From assembly GCA_905480575.1 (NCBI GenBank), contig CAJQQZ010000099.1, forward strand, positions 1 through 49,221: a DNA stretch of 49,221 nucleotides. The letters run 5' to 3'. This document shows, piece by piece, positions 1-8,460 of this stretch (positions within the stretch are counted from its first letter, which is position 1; each line of letters begins with the position of its first letter). The position numbers and the translations under genes were made by a program. Source of the DNA: an uncultured Alphaproteobacteria bacterium. GTDB taxonomy: Bacteria > Pseudomonadota > Alphaproteobacteria > UBA7985 > CAJQQZ01. The notes under the pieces are model-generated. The model was given only the letters and a program-made list of their open reading frames with translations, did no database searches and was not told the DNA's origin.

Positions 1-23
1 CCAAACAACACCCATCATAGGTC

Positions 24-998
24 TCAATGACGGACAATGTCTTCTGGCCCCTGCAGAGGCCAGAAGACATACCCAAAAATCAAACAAACTGGCCTACTTT
101 TGCTCCGCCCCAATGGCAGACTTTTACTCCGCCGTTGACAATCGTTAATCGTGATCGACATGAGCTCAGATTCGTTTGTAATCTTGGCAAACCCAGTTGC
201 GGACTTAGCTCTAGCCGTCAACATCGCTGTCACAACCACATCATCGCCAGCGTCAGCTTGGCCATAACCTGATCTTCTAGAAAAAGCAGGAGGGAATGGA
301 TGCCCCAACGTGCCTATCCAAGCGTTTACATGGCGGAATATAGTTGATCGTCGAACCCAATTCCTTTGTTTTCCAGGTGTCACTAGGGAGGTGAAGATGG
401 CGAAGTCTAGTTGTACGGTTGCGTTTGAGAAAAACCCCCACGCTGCTGCAGATAATCCGCGATCTCTCAAAAGGCAAGTGGGAGCCATTTTGTAGTTTGA
501 ATGCCTCATCCTAAAGGTTTGTGATAGTGAGGCGGATGAAAAATCAAAATTTCCATCGAAATGGGCTTCAGCTTCTACTTTCATGATCCCTGAAGCCCTG
601 TCAGCAAACGATTGATTCCGGCCGGTCCGGCTGCCTTCTGCTTCGCCGGAGAAAGGTTTTGTTTTAGTTTGTTGAGGAATTGCCGGTCCTGTAGGTGTCG
701 GGACTGGCATAAATTGTCTCAATGTTCCAAATTCGCTGTCTTGAGCGTTTGACGCGTCCAACTTGGTTCGGAAGTCTTCCTCCAAATGGTGTTTCAGCAT
801 CGTGAAATCCGGGTTTTCGGGGACAAGACCAACTTCGCGTGCGCGCTCCAAAAACGGAGCCGTTAGTTCCTCCTCAAGCGAAGCCTCTCGGTCAAACCGC
901 GCATTATCAATAGCTATTTGCTCTTCGATGAAGGAGTTTACCTGGTCACTAGCAGCAGCATAATCTAGTTCGATTGGTTCTAAGTTGATTGAAGACAT
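24..998 (-). CDS. Hypothetical protein, probably chimeric at its C-terminus
   Basis: I do not recognise this protein. The ATG at 998 has a good ribosome-binding site (AAAGGAAAGG) just upstream. An in-frame TTG at 1022 is less likely. The first ~160 residues are acidic and low in hydrophobic segments, with a Pro/Thr-rich stretch (VPTPTGPAIPQQTKTKP), and look like a soluble or partly disordered protein. The last part of the frame runs through the IS21-like end repeats (91-133) and the hairpin (37-70). Those residues are therefore probably not original coding sequence, and the gene may have lost its true 3' end to an insertion. There is no signal peptide or membrane segment. The N-terminal half being coding is likely; the end at 24 is doubtful. 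Confidence 0.45.
   Translation of the reverse strand: MSSINLEPIELDYAAASDQVNSFIEEQIAIDNARFDREASLEEELTAPFLERAREVGLVPENPDFTMLKHHLEEDFRTKLDASNAQDSEFGTLRQFMPVPTPTGPAIPQQTKTKPFSGEAEGSRTGRNQSFADRASGIMKVEAEAHFDGNFDFSSASLSQTFRMRHSNYKMAPTCLLRDRGLSAAAWGFFSNATVQLDFAIFTSLVTPGKQRNWVRRSTIFRHVNAWIGTLGHPFPPAFSRRSGYGQADAGDDVVVTAMLTARAKSATGFAKITNESELMSITINDCQRRSKSLPLGRSKSRPVCLIFGYVFWPLQGPEDIVRH
37..70. repeat. Perfect 13-bp inverted repeat (hairpin)
   Basis: Positions 37-49 and 58-70 are exact reverse complements of 13 bp around an 8-base loop. There is no T-run on either side, so it does not look like an intrinsic terminator. It lies about 20 bp from IS21-like end repeats and may belong to that element or be a small dispersed palindrome. 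Confidence 0.7.
91..133. mobile_element. Probable remnant of an IS21-family element end
   Basis: Two imperfect 19-bp direct repeats, at 91-109 and 115-133, match at 16 of 19 positions with a 24-bp period. On the minus strand each reads like GGCGGAGTAAAAGTCTGCC. Repeated GGCGGAG(T/C)AAAAGT units are, from memory, typical of the multiple terminal repeats of IS21-family elements. No istA or istB reading frame is visible, so this is only an end or a scar. The other end could lie left of the window. Confidence 0.4.
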
Positions 999-1108
999 TG
1001 TGTATTCCTTTCCTTTGAACAATGTCTTTCCGGTATTGCATTCTTTCCATTAGTTTTTTGTGATATACGTTACCAAACTGATGTGATGTTGATCACGTAG
1101 GACCAGGT

Positions 1109-2284
1109 TTACTGTGGCAAACGGCTGTGTTTGATCATGGCGAGAACACCCAGGATTGGACCGATAGCCAATCCAGCTAACACCAGTGGCCACCCCATAT
1201 TGGCTGCTAAAACCGGGATGGCTTGAACCACAAAAAAGGTGAGCAAAAAACCTAGAGCGGTTTGCAGCGTCATGAGGCTGCCTGCAAGCTCTGGTGGTGA
1301 TGCGTCGGCGACCAGAGCTGAAAACTGTGCGGAATCAGGGATAACAGTCAGACCCCATACCAGCACGCAAACAAAATTTAGCCATACAGGTCCGCCGAAA
1401 GTAAAGGCTGTCGCTAGCGCTGCGCTGGCACTGAGTGCCATTGCTATGGCTGCTACCTTTGCTTTACCAATCCGATCAGCGACTTTACCAGCAAAGACAC
1501 AAGCAAAACCGCCCAGAGCTACCGCTACAAAGGTCGTTAGTTTGGCGAAAGAGATAGCTTCTGCTTCCGGCAAATGAAAGACATAGGAAGCAGCAACAGC
1601 AGTACCTATCCAAGCCCACATACCGTACAGCTCCCACATGTGCCCGAAGTAACCAGCATAAGCCAACCGCACCTTTTTGTTGGTCCAAACTACCGCAATG
1701 GATCGTGGGTCAAAAGAGCTAGCCTTTTGATGAAAAGGACCCAGCTTTGTCAGTAAACAGGCGATCCCGCCGAGCATTGCAGCAAGTGATGTAATTATAA
1801 CTGTAAACTGCCAATCAGTACCGCCCGTAAATGCAAATAAGTGTGGTAGAGCGGAGCCCAAAGTCAAAGCCGCAACCAGCGATCCCACAAGAAACCCTCT
1901 GTCTTTCTGGCTCCATCCAACAGTGATTTTCATGCCTACAGGGTAGACACCGGCCAAAAGAGCACCAGTAGCAAACCTTGCAGCGATGCTTGCGAATGAA
2001 CCAGGCACGAGTACGAGTAAGGCAAGGTTCGCCAGCCCTGCTAACACTGCGCATATGGCGAAGACCCGCCTTGGGTCAAATCGATCTGCTATGCCAAGAA
2101 AAGCGGACACAAGCGCTCCAACAACAAAACCGGCCTGGACCCCACTGGATAACAAGGCTTGGCTCATGCTTGAAATAGGCTGATCCAGTAACAAGTCTGG
2201 AAGGATCGCCGCTGACACGAACCACAGGCTCATACCGGCGACTTCCGCAGCGAAGAGGATCAAAAGGGAGGCGAGCTTTGACAT
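1109..2284 (-). CDS. MFS transporter
   Basis: A 391-residue inner-membrane protein with about twelve hydrophobic segments, typical of the major facilitator superfamily. Motif-A-like loops follow TM2 (GIADRFDPRRVF) and TM8 (GKVADRIGKAK), the expected pseudo-repeat of the two six-helix halves. A substrate cannot be assigned; the length fits small-molecule exporters or anion/nitrile-type (CynX-like) carriers. It is transcribed divergently from a second MFS gene that begins at 2394, and the 109-bp gap must hold both promoters. The ATG at 2284 has no clear Shine-Dalgarno, so the start is moderately certain. Confidence 0.85.
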   Translation of the reverse strand: MSKLASLLILFAAEVAGMSLWFVSAAILPDLLLDQPISSMSQALLSSGVQAGFVVGALVSAFLGIADRFDPRRVFAICAVLAGLANLALLVLVPGSFASIAARFATGALLAGVYPVGMKITVGWSQKDRGFLVGSLVAALTLGSALPHLFAFTGGTDWQFTVIITSLAAMLGGIACLLTKLGPFHQKASSFDPRSIAVVWTNKKVRLAYAGYFGHMWELYGMWAWIGTAVAASYVFHLPEAEAISFAKLTTFVAVALGGFACVFAGKVADRIGKAKVAAIAMALSASAALATAFTFGGPVWLNFVCVLVWGLTVIPDSAQFSALVADASPPELAGSLMTLQTALGFLLTFFVVQAIPVLAANMGWPLVLAGLAIGPILGVLAMIKHSRLPQ

Positions 2285-2393
2285 AGTTTGCTGTGGCAGT
2301 TTGGTTCAGATTTGGCAAGGCTTCTATTGTAAAAGCCATTGCCAGTTCCTTTATGCTTCTTTAGGTCATTGGGAGAACCCCAAAGGAGCGGAC

Positions 2394-3584
2394 GTGCGTC
2401 TACCGATCATATTCATTTGCATCACTATTATGCTGGACGCCATGGGTATTGGTTTGATTATGCCCGTCATGCCAGAACTTCTGCAGGAAGTGGGCACCGT
2501 AGACCTTTCGAATGCTGCTCGCTGGGGCGGCCTTTTGACTGTTATTTTTGCGGTCAATCAATTCTTGTTCGGCGCCTTCTTAGGCTCACTCTCAGATGCT
2601 TATGGGCGTCGCAAAATACTGCTAATTTCTCTTTTTGTTATGGCTTTAGACTATCTGTTGATGGCGGTTGCTGGAACAATATGGTTGTTGATTATTGGCC
2701 GTTTTATCGGCGGAATTACCGCCGCAACGCATTCTACCGCCAGCGCATTCATGGCTGATGTTTCTAAGCCTGAAGAAAAGGCGAAAAACTTTGGCCTCAT
2801 TGGTGCGGCCTTCGGCGTTGGCTTTATCCTTGGGCCATTCATTGGTGGTCTGTTATCAGAGTACGGTGCGAGGGCGCCTTTCTATGCGGCGGCGGTGCTT
2901 GCAGGAGCCAACTTTGTGTTTGGTTTTTTTGTCATGCCTGAAACTGTAACCGACAAAATTCGCCGGAAGTTTGAATGGCGCAGAGCAAACCCCTTTGTTG
3001 CCTTCGGGCAGGTTCGAAAGCTGCCGAGCATGGGCAAGCTTTTGGCTGTGATGTTTTTAATGAACCTCGCCTTTTTTGTTTATCCCTCCGTATGGGCCTA
3101 CTATGGGACGGCACAACATGGTTGGGACGGCAGGATGATCGGTATCTCTCTGGCGATCTTTGGTCTTTGTTCTGCGATTGTGCAGGGGGGACTTATGGGT
3201 CCTATTATCAAACGGTTGGGAGAATACAAGGTTGTCATCCTTGGGATTTGCATCAACTTCGTTGGCTTCATCGCTTTGTTTTTTGCCTGGGAAACTTGGC
3301 AGGTTTTTGTACTGACACCTTTGTCAGCCTTGGCCTCTATGGCGACACCGGCCTTGCAAGGTCTGATGAGCAAAGCGGCACCTGACAATGCACAGGGCGA
3401 GCTGCAAGGTGTTAACTCTGCCTTGCAAGCAATCGCCACAATCGTCAGTCCTTTGGTCATGACGCAGATTTTTGGCTATTTCACGTCAAACGCGGACTTC
3501 TATTACCCCGGCGCGCCTTTTATCATGTCGGCGGCAATGATGGTGATTGCCTTCTTGATTATTGTTGGGCGGTTTAGGAGTTAG
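2394..3584 (+). CDS. MFS drug-efflux-type transporter (TetA/DHA1-like)
   Basis: I place the start at the GTG at 2394 because AAAGGAG sits five bases upstream (2382-2388). Upstream in-frame codons from 2301 have no such signal and would add non-family sequence. The resulting protein of about 396 residues has twelve hydrophobic segments. It has the motif [11 protein letters not shown] between TM2 and TM3, as in TetA-type proton antiporters, and [19 protein letters not shown] in TM1, a strong TetA/DHA1 hallmark. Its role is probably export of a drug or metabolite; true tetracycline resistance is not implied. The Lrp/AsnC regulator converges on it from the right (stop at 3597), and the divergent MFS gene shares its promoter region. 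Confidence 0.85.
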   Translation: MRLPIIFICITIMLDAMGIGLIMPVMPELLQEVGTVDLSNAARWGGLLTVIFAVNQFLFGAFLGSLSDAYGRRKILLISLFVMALDYLLMAVAGTIWLLIIGRFIGGITAATHSTASAFMADVSKPEEKAKNFGLIGAAFGVGFILGPFIGGLLSEYGARAPFYAAAVLAGANFVFGFFVMPETVTDKIRRKFEWRRANPFVAFGQVRKLPSMGKLLAVMFLMNLAFFVYPSVWAYYGTAQHGWDGRMIGISLAIFGLCSAIVQGGLMGPIIKRLGEYKVVILGICINFVGFIALFFAWETWQVFVLTPLSALASMATPALQGLMSKAAPDNAQGELQGVNSALQAIATIVSPLVMTQIFGYFTSNADFYYPGAPFIMSAAMMVIAFLIIVGRFRS

Positions 3585-3596
3585 GCGAGGTGGCCG

Positions 3597-4076
3597 TTAC
3601 GGTCGGATCAGTTTTTCAAGCGGTGGCGCACGACCAGTGATGGGTGACTTAATCACGATATAGCTGAAGTATTTCTCGATTCCGATGGAGGCTTCCAAAA
3701 CCAGTTCCATGGTTTGTTGGTAAGAGGCGACAGAGCGGCAAGCGAACTTTAGCAAGTAGTCATAGCCGCCACTCACCAGATGACATTCAGTGACCTCAGT
3801 GAAACGCGCTATTCCGTTTTCGAATTTGGAGAAGTCTGTTGGCCTATGGTCGCTAAGCGTTACCTCTGTGAAAACTGTGATTGATTCCGCCAATTTGCTG
3901 ATGACCAAGTTGGCGGAATAACCAGAAATGAGGCCGGAGTTCTCCAGCCGTTTAAGCCGTTGCAAACAGGAACTGGGCGACAGCCCCACGACGTCAGCCA
4001 GAGCCGCATTGGTGATCCGACCGTTGCGTTGAAGCTCAGCCAAGATCTTGATGTCAATGAGGTCTAACTTTTCCAT
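3597..4076 (-). CDS. Lrp/AsnC family transcriptional regulator
   Basis: A 159-residue protein of the usual Lrp/AsnC size. An N-terminal winged-helix HTH (residues ~1-60, beginning LDLIDIKILAELQRNGRIT and containing LADVVGLSPSSCLQRLKRLE) is followed by a RAM ligand-binding domain. The RAM domain includes the characteristic VSGGYDYLLKF strand-turn. Such proteins sense amino acids or related small molecules and often control an adjacent transporter, so the TetA-like MFS gene converging on it is a candidate target. Between its start and 4299 lies a decayed dehalogenase fragment on the same strand. Assignment to family is firm; the ligand is unknown. Confidence 0.93.
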   Translation of the reverse strand: MEKLDLIDIKILAELQRNGRITNAALADVVGLSPSSCLQRLKRLENSGLISGYSANLVISKLAESITVFTEVTLSDHRPTDFSKFENGIARFTEVTECHLVSGGYDYLLKFACRSVASYQQTMELVLEASIGIEKYFSYIVIKSPITGRAPPLEKLIRP

Positions 4077-4131
4077 GAACTAGCTTTCTGTGAGTGCTTT
4101 TTGGTGGGCTTTAACAAGATCGGCCGTCGAT

Positions 4132-4299
4132 TTAAAACATGTCAGCTTCCCAATCAACCAGAGTGCCGTTTGCATCGAAGGTAAGGGCATTGAAATCTGT
4201 GAGGCGCATGAATTTGCCCTTGGCTTTTGTTTGGATCTGGCGGAAACTTACCTCATCAATCGGCGAAGTGGGCTGCTGAACTGACACAGGCGTCGACAT
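4132..4299 (-). pseudogene. Haloacid dehalogenase type II (HAD) N-terminal fragment
   Basis: Reading leftward from the ATG at 4299 gives 55 codons. Residues 31-55 read MRLTDFNALTFDANGTLVDW plus five more, which matches the N-terminus of type II haloacid dehalogenases. The HAD motif I (D-x-x-G-T, with the nucleophile Asp) is intact. The frame then ends at TAA (4132-4134). Skipping one T of the TTTT just before the stop keeps a frame open for another ~20 codons, ending at a TAG about five bases before the Lrp gene start. A full enzyme needs ~220 residues, so this is a stub whose remainder has been lost. The Lrp gene may have been fused to its promoter by the deletion. Confidence 0.7.
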
Positions 4300-4339
4300 T
4301 TAATGCCAAAATCAGCTGATTTAAAGCACAAAATTTGGA

Positions 4340-5563
4340 ATGGATTGGATGAGTAAAGAGCGATTTCTTTTGGACGATAAAGATGATCCTTGGGAGTCGA
4401 TCGACAAAAGAAAGATCTCGCATGCTCTTGCCATCCGAGATTTCATGCTCGGGCCTGGGCGGTTTTTACCCGACCCCAATGAAACGCTCCAGAAGTTGTC
4501 CGAGAAAATCGTCAATGCCGACGTCCCTTTAGATCGCTGTGTGACGATTGTCGGGTTGCTGAACGCAGAAGGTCTGGCCTCCATGAGGGTTTGGAACAAA
4601 GACCAAGGCGCTGAAGCCCATATCCTGCCTCACAGTCCAGAATCTGATAGAGGCTACCGTCGGTCACCAGCTGCTTTGGCGCATGAACACAAACAATGGG
4701 TATTCTTCAATCCCCAGCTTACAGAAGAGGCTGCTTTTGGCATCGTGAAGGAGCTGCAGGGTGATGGGTTTACCGGCTATATCTGTGCGCCTAACTTTAT
4801 GGCCAACGGCATGCATTCCATCTTCTCCTTTGCCACCAAAGCAAAGGATGGTTTCTCGCAAGAGGACATAGCATTCTTTAAAGCGGTGTTTCCTGCAATA
4901 GCTGCCTGCCAGGAAATTCTGATGGTTCATCGTTTGTTGAAAGAAGTTACCCGCACTTACATTGGTGAGGAGCCGCACCGTCGCGTTCTATCTGGCGATG
5001 TTAGGCGCGGAGAGGTCAGTCGCATTAGCTCAGCTATTCTCTTTGCAGACATGCGGGACTTCACTCAGTTAACTTCCACCATGACAGCGGAAGAAACGAC
5101 CTCGCTGCTCAACACTTATTTCGATTGTATTGTTCCTGCCATTGAACAAAATGACGGGGAAGTTTTGAAATTCATGGGCGATGGAATTCTCGCCATTTTC
5201 AGAGATGTTGAGAGCGATGTTGTGGCCTCAAACAATGCGCTAAAAGCCGCTCTGTTAGGTTTGCAAGCCGTCGAAGATAACAATGTTAACGACGTACTCA
5301 AATTTGAAGTTGGCATAGCACTTCACTTTGGTGAGGTCGCTTATGGCAATGTTGGCTCCGGCCAGCGGCTTGACTATACGGTCATCGGTCGAGATGTGAA
5401 TCTAACCAGTCGGATCGCTGGTCTTTGCGGTCCTAAGGGGCAAAAATTGCTGCTTTCAGAGAGCTTGAAAGAACGAGTTGAAAGCGGTGAGCTTTTGGAT
5501 GTCGGGGAGCAGGCCTTGAAAGGCATCGACGAGAAGCAGCGGGTGTTTGCATATAGTTTCTGA
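4340..5563 (+). CDS. Class III adenylate cyclase with N-terminal sensory region
   Basis: A 407-residue soluble protein. Residues ~45-200 form a GAF-like or family-specific sensory region. Residues ~225-400 are a class III cyclase homology domain. Both metal aspartates are visible (D237 in FADMRD, D281 in FMGDG). The adenine-selecting pair is K277 and D345 (RLDYT), and the transition-state pair is N354 and R358, so it should convert ATP to cAMP. There is no membrane segment. It converges with the DUF427-cyclase (stop 5579), which has a similar middle region and cyclase domain, suggesting a local duplication. The start could also be the ATG at 4349; neither has a strong ribosome-binding site. 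Confidence 0.88.
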   Translation: MDWMSKERFLLDDKDDPWESIDKRKISHALAIRDFMLGPGRFLPDPNETLQKLSEKIVNADVPLDRCVTIVGLLNAEGLASMRVWNKDQGAEAHILPHSPESDRGYRRSPAALAHEHKQWVFFNPQLTEEAAFGIVKELQGDGFTGYICAPNFMANGMHSIFSFATKAKDGFSQEDIAFFKAVFPAIAACQEILMVHRLLKEVTRTYIGEEPHRRVLSGDVRRGEVSRISSAILFADMRDFTQLTSTMTAEETTSLLNTYFDCIVPAIEQNDGEVLKFMGDGILAIFRDVESDVVASNNALKAALLGLQAVEDNNVNDVLKFEVGIALHFGEVAYGNVGSGQRLDYTVIGRDVNLTSRIAGLCGPKGQKLLLSESLKERVESGELLDVGEQALKGIDEKQRVFAYSF

Positions 5564-5578
5564 CGGCCTGTGTTGGGG

Positions 5579-7120
5579 CTAAACATTTACTGAAAAGATT
5601 TCCGTTTCACCAGCTACGTTGCGCAACTGTCTTTTACCGAGAGACAAAGTTTGTAAACCCGCGAGGCCTTTGAAGTCTTCGGACATTGCGATCCCACTTT
5701 CGGCTGCTTTGCCTTTATCGGCTAATCGTGCAGCCACATTGGCGGCGGCTCCAAGCACCGTGAAGTCTAACCGTTCTTTGGACCCTATGTTGCCATAGGT
5801 AACTTCACCGAAAGCAAGGCCAATAGCGCTGGCGCTGGGCTCCTTACCAGCTGGAATCTTAGGGCACCCTCTTTGTATCAGCCGAGCGGCTTCAACGGCT
5901 TGCAACTTAGCAGCCTCCGGATTGTTGCCTGCCGGGAAAATGGCGAGGATCGCATCGCCAATGAATTTGAGGACTTCACCACCACATTGGTTAACAGTGT
6001 CAGTGGTTAGCTCTAAGAAGGCATTGAGCAGGGCCAAGTAGTCTTCACGGCCCAACTCAGTTTCCAATTTGGTCGAATGGCGCAGATCACAAAACAGAAC
6101 GGCTGCGTCAACGATATCACCGTCGCCACGCCGGATCTCACCGTCTAACACACGCAAGGCTGTTCGTTTCCCGAGGTATGTTTCAAGTAGGGACCGGGCA
6201 TTGCCTCTCAGCGCGAAGACTTCATAGAGCCTGGCCAAGGATCCACTGCATTCGAATATGAGCCCGAGATTAGCGGTTGTGAAGCCCTCTGGATGATCGC
6301 TGGCTAAGGTGATGACGTTGAATGTGCCGTTGGAAAAAATCAACGGCATTGCCACATAGTCCGTGGCGCCTTCCGCGACCAGCTCGTCAAAAATTGGGAA
6401 AGAGAATTCGCGGTCTTTTTCTAGGAGTTGAACACGAACACCACCGAGGCCATCAGCGACATGTTTGAGCGGAGAGTTTTGGTAACCTGGCAACAGCAAG
6501 TTCTCATAAGAAGCTTCAAAGGTTGAGACTTTATTCTTCGCTTTTCTCCAAACATAGCCATAGCCAGCGGTTTGAGGGTGGAGCGACCAAACCATGATCG
6601 ATAAGCGGGAGACAGCAATCCCAACCTCGAGAAAGCGTGTGGCCAGCTCTTGGGTCAGATCTTCCGGTGTTGAGCAGAAAGGAGCGGCACGCAACAACCA
6701 GTCCACCAAAGCACTGCGGTTTTCATCGGGATCGGCGAGATGTTCTTTGACCTCGTTCCCTTTGTCAATTTCTGAAAGGAGATTCTGGGAAAAGCAAACC
6801 ATTCCGCCGACTGGCTTGGCCTCTAACAAGGCGTTCTCATAGCTCCAAGCAGCCTTGGAATGAACTTCACCCTCAACGACAACATCCCAGTAAGTTGCCG
6901 TGCCTTTGAAGGGGCAGAAGGTCCGAAAATCTGGTTGCTTAATGAGCTCGACAGAAAGGTCCTTTTTCGGAAAGTAGATCGTGGGACCGAGGCGTGTTTC
7001 CCGCATCAATACCGCCTCTTTGCTTTGCGCCAGAATTTTGCCATTGCGCAGTGCTGTGACAGGACCAACTATGGTTTCTGTTTCAATCTCGTAGGCTGGA
7101 ACAATAGTAGTGTCCGGCAT
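5579..7120 (-). CDS. DUF427 domain-adenylate cyclase fusion
   Basis: A 513-residue protein. Residues ~15-105 resemble DUF427, with the typical FRTFCPFKGTATYWDV and AAWSYENAL motifs. The middle (~120-300) resembles the sensory part of the neighbouring cyclase. Residues ~330-510 are a complete class III cyclase domain: metal ligands D345 (FCDLR) and D389 (FIGDA), adenine-selecting K385 and D452 (RLDFT), and catalytic N461 and R465. DUF427 is usually a stand-alone ~100-residue protein, so its use as an input module for a cyclase is unusual. The ATG at 7120 has GGAGG about eight bases upstream. No membrane segments; a cytoplasmic cAMP source is inferred. Confidence 0.88.
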   Translation of the reverse strand: MPDTTIVPAYEIETETIVGPVTALRNGKILAQSKEAVLMRETRLGPTIYFPKKDLSVELIKQPDFRTFCPFKGTATYWDVVVEGEVHSKAAWSYENALLEAKPVGGMVCFSQNLLSEIDKGNEVKEHLADPDENRSALVDWLLRAAPFCSTPEDLTQELATRFLEVGIAVSRLSIMVWSLHPQTAGYGYVWRKAKNKVSTFEASYENLLLPGYQNSPLKHVADGLGGVRVQLLEKDREFSFPIFDELVAEGATDYVAMPLIFSNGTFNVITLASDHPEGFTTANLGLIFECSGSLARLYEVFALRGNARSLLETYLGKRTALRVLDGEIRRGDGDIVDAAVLFCDLRHSTKLETELGREDYLALLNAFLELTTDTVNQCGGEVLKFIGDAILAIFPAGNNPEAAKLQAVEAARLIQRGCPKIPAGKEPSASAIGLAFGEVTYGNIGSKERLDFTVLGAAANVAARLADKGKAAESGIAMSEDFKGLAGLQTLSLGKRQLRNVAGETEIFSVNV

Positions 7121-7294
7121 TCTTCATTCCTCCATAGGCCTTCTATTGTTGGGAGCCTTTGAACCGAAAGCAACCGATTTTTCCTTCCCGCCCTGTAGAA
7201 GCTTCTTTGCGCTAGTTCTATTTGGATTTAGCACGGGCAAAAATTTCATAAGAAAAAAGGAACTCAGTTTATGAGCCGATATGAGAAACAGTTT

Positions 7295-8260
7295 TCAGGT
7301 GACTTTATCACCGGGCTCTTTACCGCTAAAGAAGGCCTCAAGATTGTCCAGCGCTCTAAAGCCCATGGCATTACGGGTCTCGAAAGTCGCGCTGCCGATG
7401 TGTGGCAACATGAAGACGTTATCATAGGCCGCCAGCTTTGAATTTCCGCCTGGTTCCACTTGGAAAACATCCAATCCAGCAGCGGCCAGTTTACCACTAT
7501 CCAATGCGGTCATGAGGGCCTGTTCATCGACGACTGCTCCGCGCGCGGTGTTCACCAAAACAGAGCCATCTGGCATGAGTGCAAAGCGTTCACTGCTCAT
7601 CAGGTTTGTTGTCTCAGCGGTTGCCGGGCAGTGCAGCGATAGAAAATCGGCGGTCGGCAATAAGTCCTCAACTGAACTATGATAAATCGCACCTTGTTCT
7701 TTCTCGGGCGAAAGACGGCTGCGATTGTAATAATGAATTTCCATGCCAAAGCCGCGCGCCATCCGAGCCATGACTTGACCGATCCGGCCCATCCCCACGA
7801 TGCCCAACCTAGCGCCGGAAACTTGTTTCCCAACCATGAAAGAGGGCGACCAGGAATCCCATTGGCCTGTTCGAACCAGCTTGTCTCCCTCGACTGCACG
7901 TCGTGCCGCCCCCAAAAGCAACAACATAGCGGTTTCTGCCGTTGCTTCTGACAGCACCTCGGGCGTGTTGGTGACCGTGATACCGTGAGCCGTCAGCGCC
8001 GGTACGTCACAGTGATCATAACCAACGGAGTAGTTGGCAATGATCTTTAGTCTAGGGTCGAGCTGCAGTACGACGTCTGCCGTGAACTTCTCACTGTTAC
8101 AGGCAAGGAACCCTTCGGCCTTGCCGCTCATCTCAATCACTGTCTCTGAACTTCGAGGGACATCGTCTTCGAATTGAAGGACTTCAAATGACTTAGCAGC
8201 GCGTTCAACTACCGCTGTAGGCAATTTTCTTGAAATCCAGAGTGTTGGCTTGATGCTCAT
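7295..8260 (-). CDS. D-2-hydroxyacid dehydrogenase (NAD-dependent, GyaR-like)
   Basis: I use the ATG at 8260 (MSIKPT...), which has AAGGA upstream; an in-frame upstream codon at 8284 lacks one. The 321-residue protein carries the NAD-binding motif GMGRIGQ (residues 156-162). It also has the family catalytic triad R240 (in NTARGAVVDE), E269 (in VEP) and H287 (in LPHIGS). It should reduce a 2-keto acid such as glyoxylate or hydroxypyruvate, or run in reverse. The exact substrate cannot be read. It is divergent from the luciferase-like gene at 8461 and shares a ~200-bp promoter region with it. Confidence 0.92.
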   Translation of the reverse strand: MSIKPTLWISRKLPTAVVERAAKSFEVLQFEDDVPRSSETVIEMSGKAEGFLACNSEKFTADVVLQLDPRLKIIANYSVGYDHCDVPALTAHGITVTNTPEVLSEATAETAMLLLLGAARRAVEGDKLVRTGQWDSWSPSFMVGKQVSGARLGIVGMGRIGQVMARMARGFGMEIHYYNRSRLSPEKEQGAIYHSSVEDLLPTADFLSLHCPATAETTNLMSSERFALMPDGSVLVNTARGAVVDEQALMTALDSGKLAAAGLDVFQVEPGGNSKLAAYDNVFMLPHIGSATFETRNAMGFRALDNLEAFFSGKEPGDKVT

Positions 8261-8460
8261 TGTTTGTCCTTCCAGAAAATTCAATCCGAGTTATTTACGT
8301 TCTTTGAAAAACAAATCCTGCTCTGGGTCAAGTTGGTTCGCGGTGAGCTGAAAAACAGTCGGGCGGCGAAATATTTCATTTCATGTCGAATATTTATTAA
8401 CAATCAGAGGCGCGCTGGCGAAAAGTGGATCCATAATACAGCCCAAAGAAGGACAGGAAA

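Noticed and set aside
4090-4284. 64-codon open frame on the plus strand
   Set aside because: It is the antisense of the dehalogenase fragment, which gives a clear HAD motif on the minus strand, and the plus-strand product resembles nothing.
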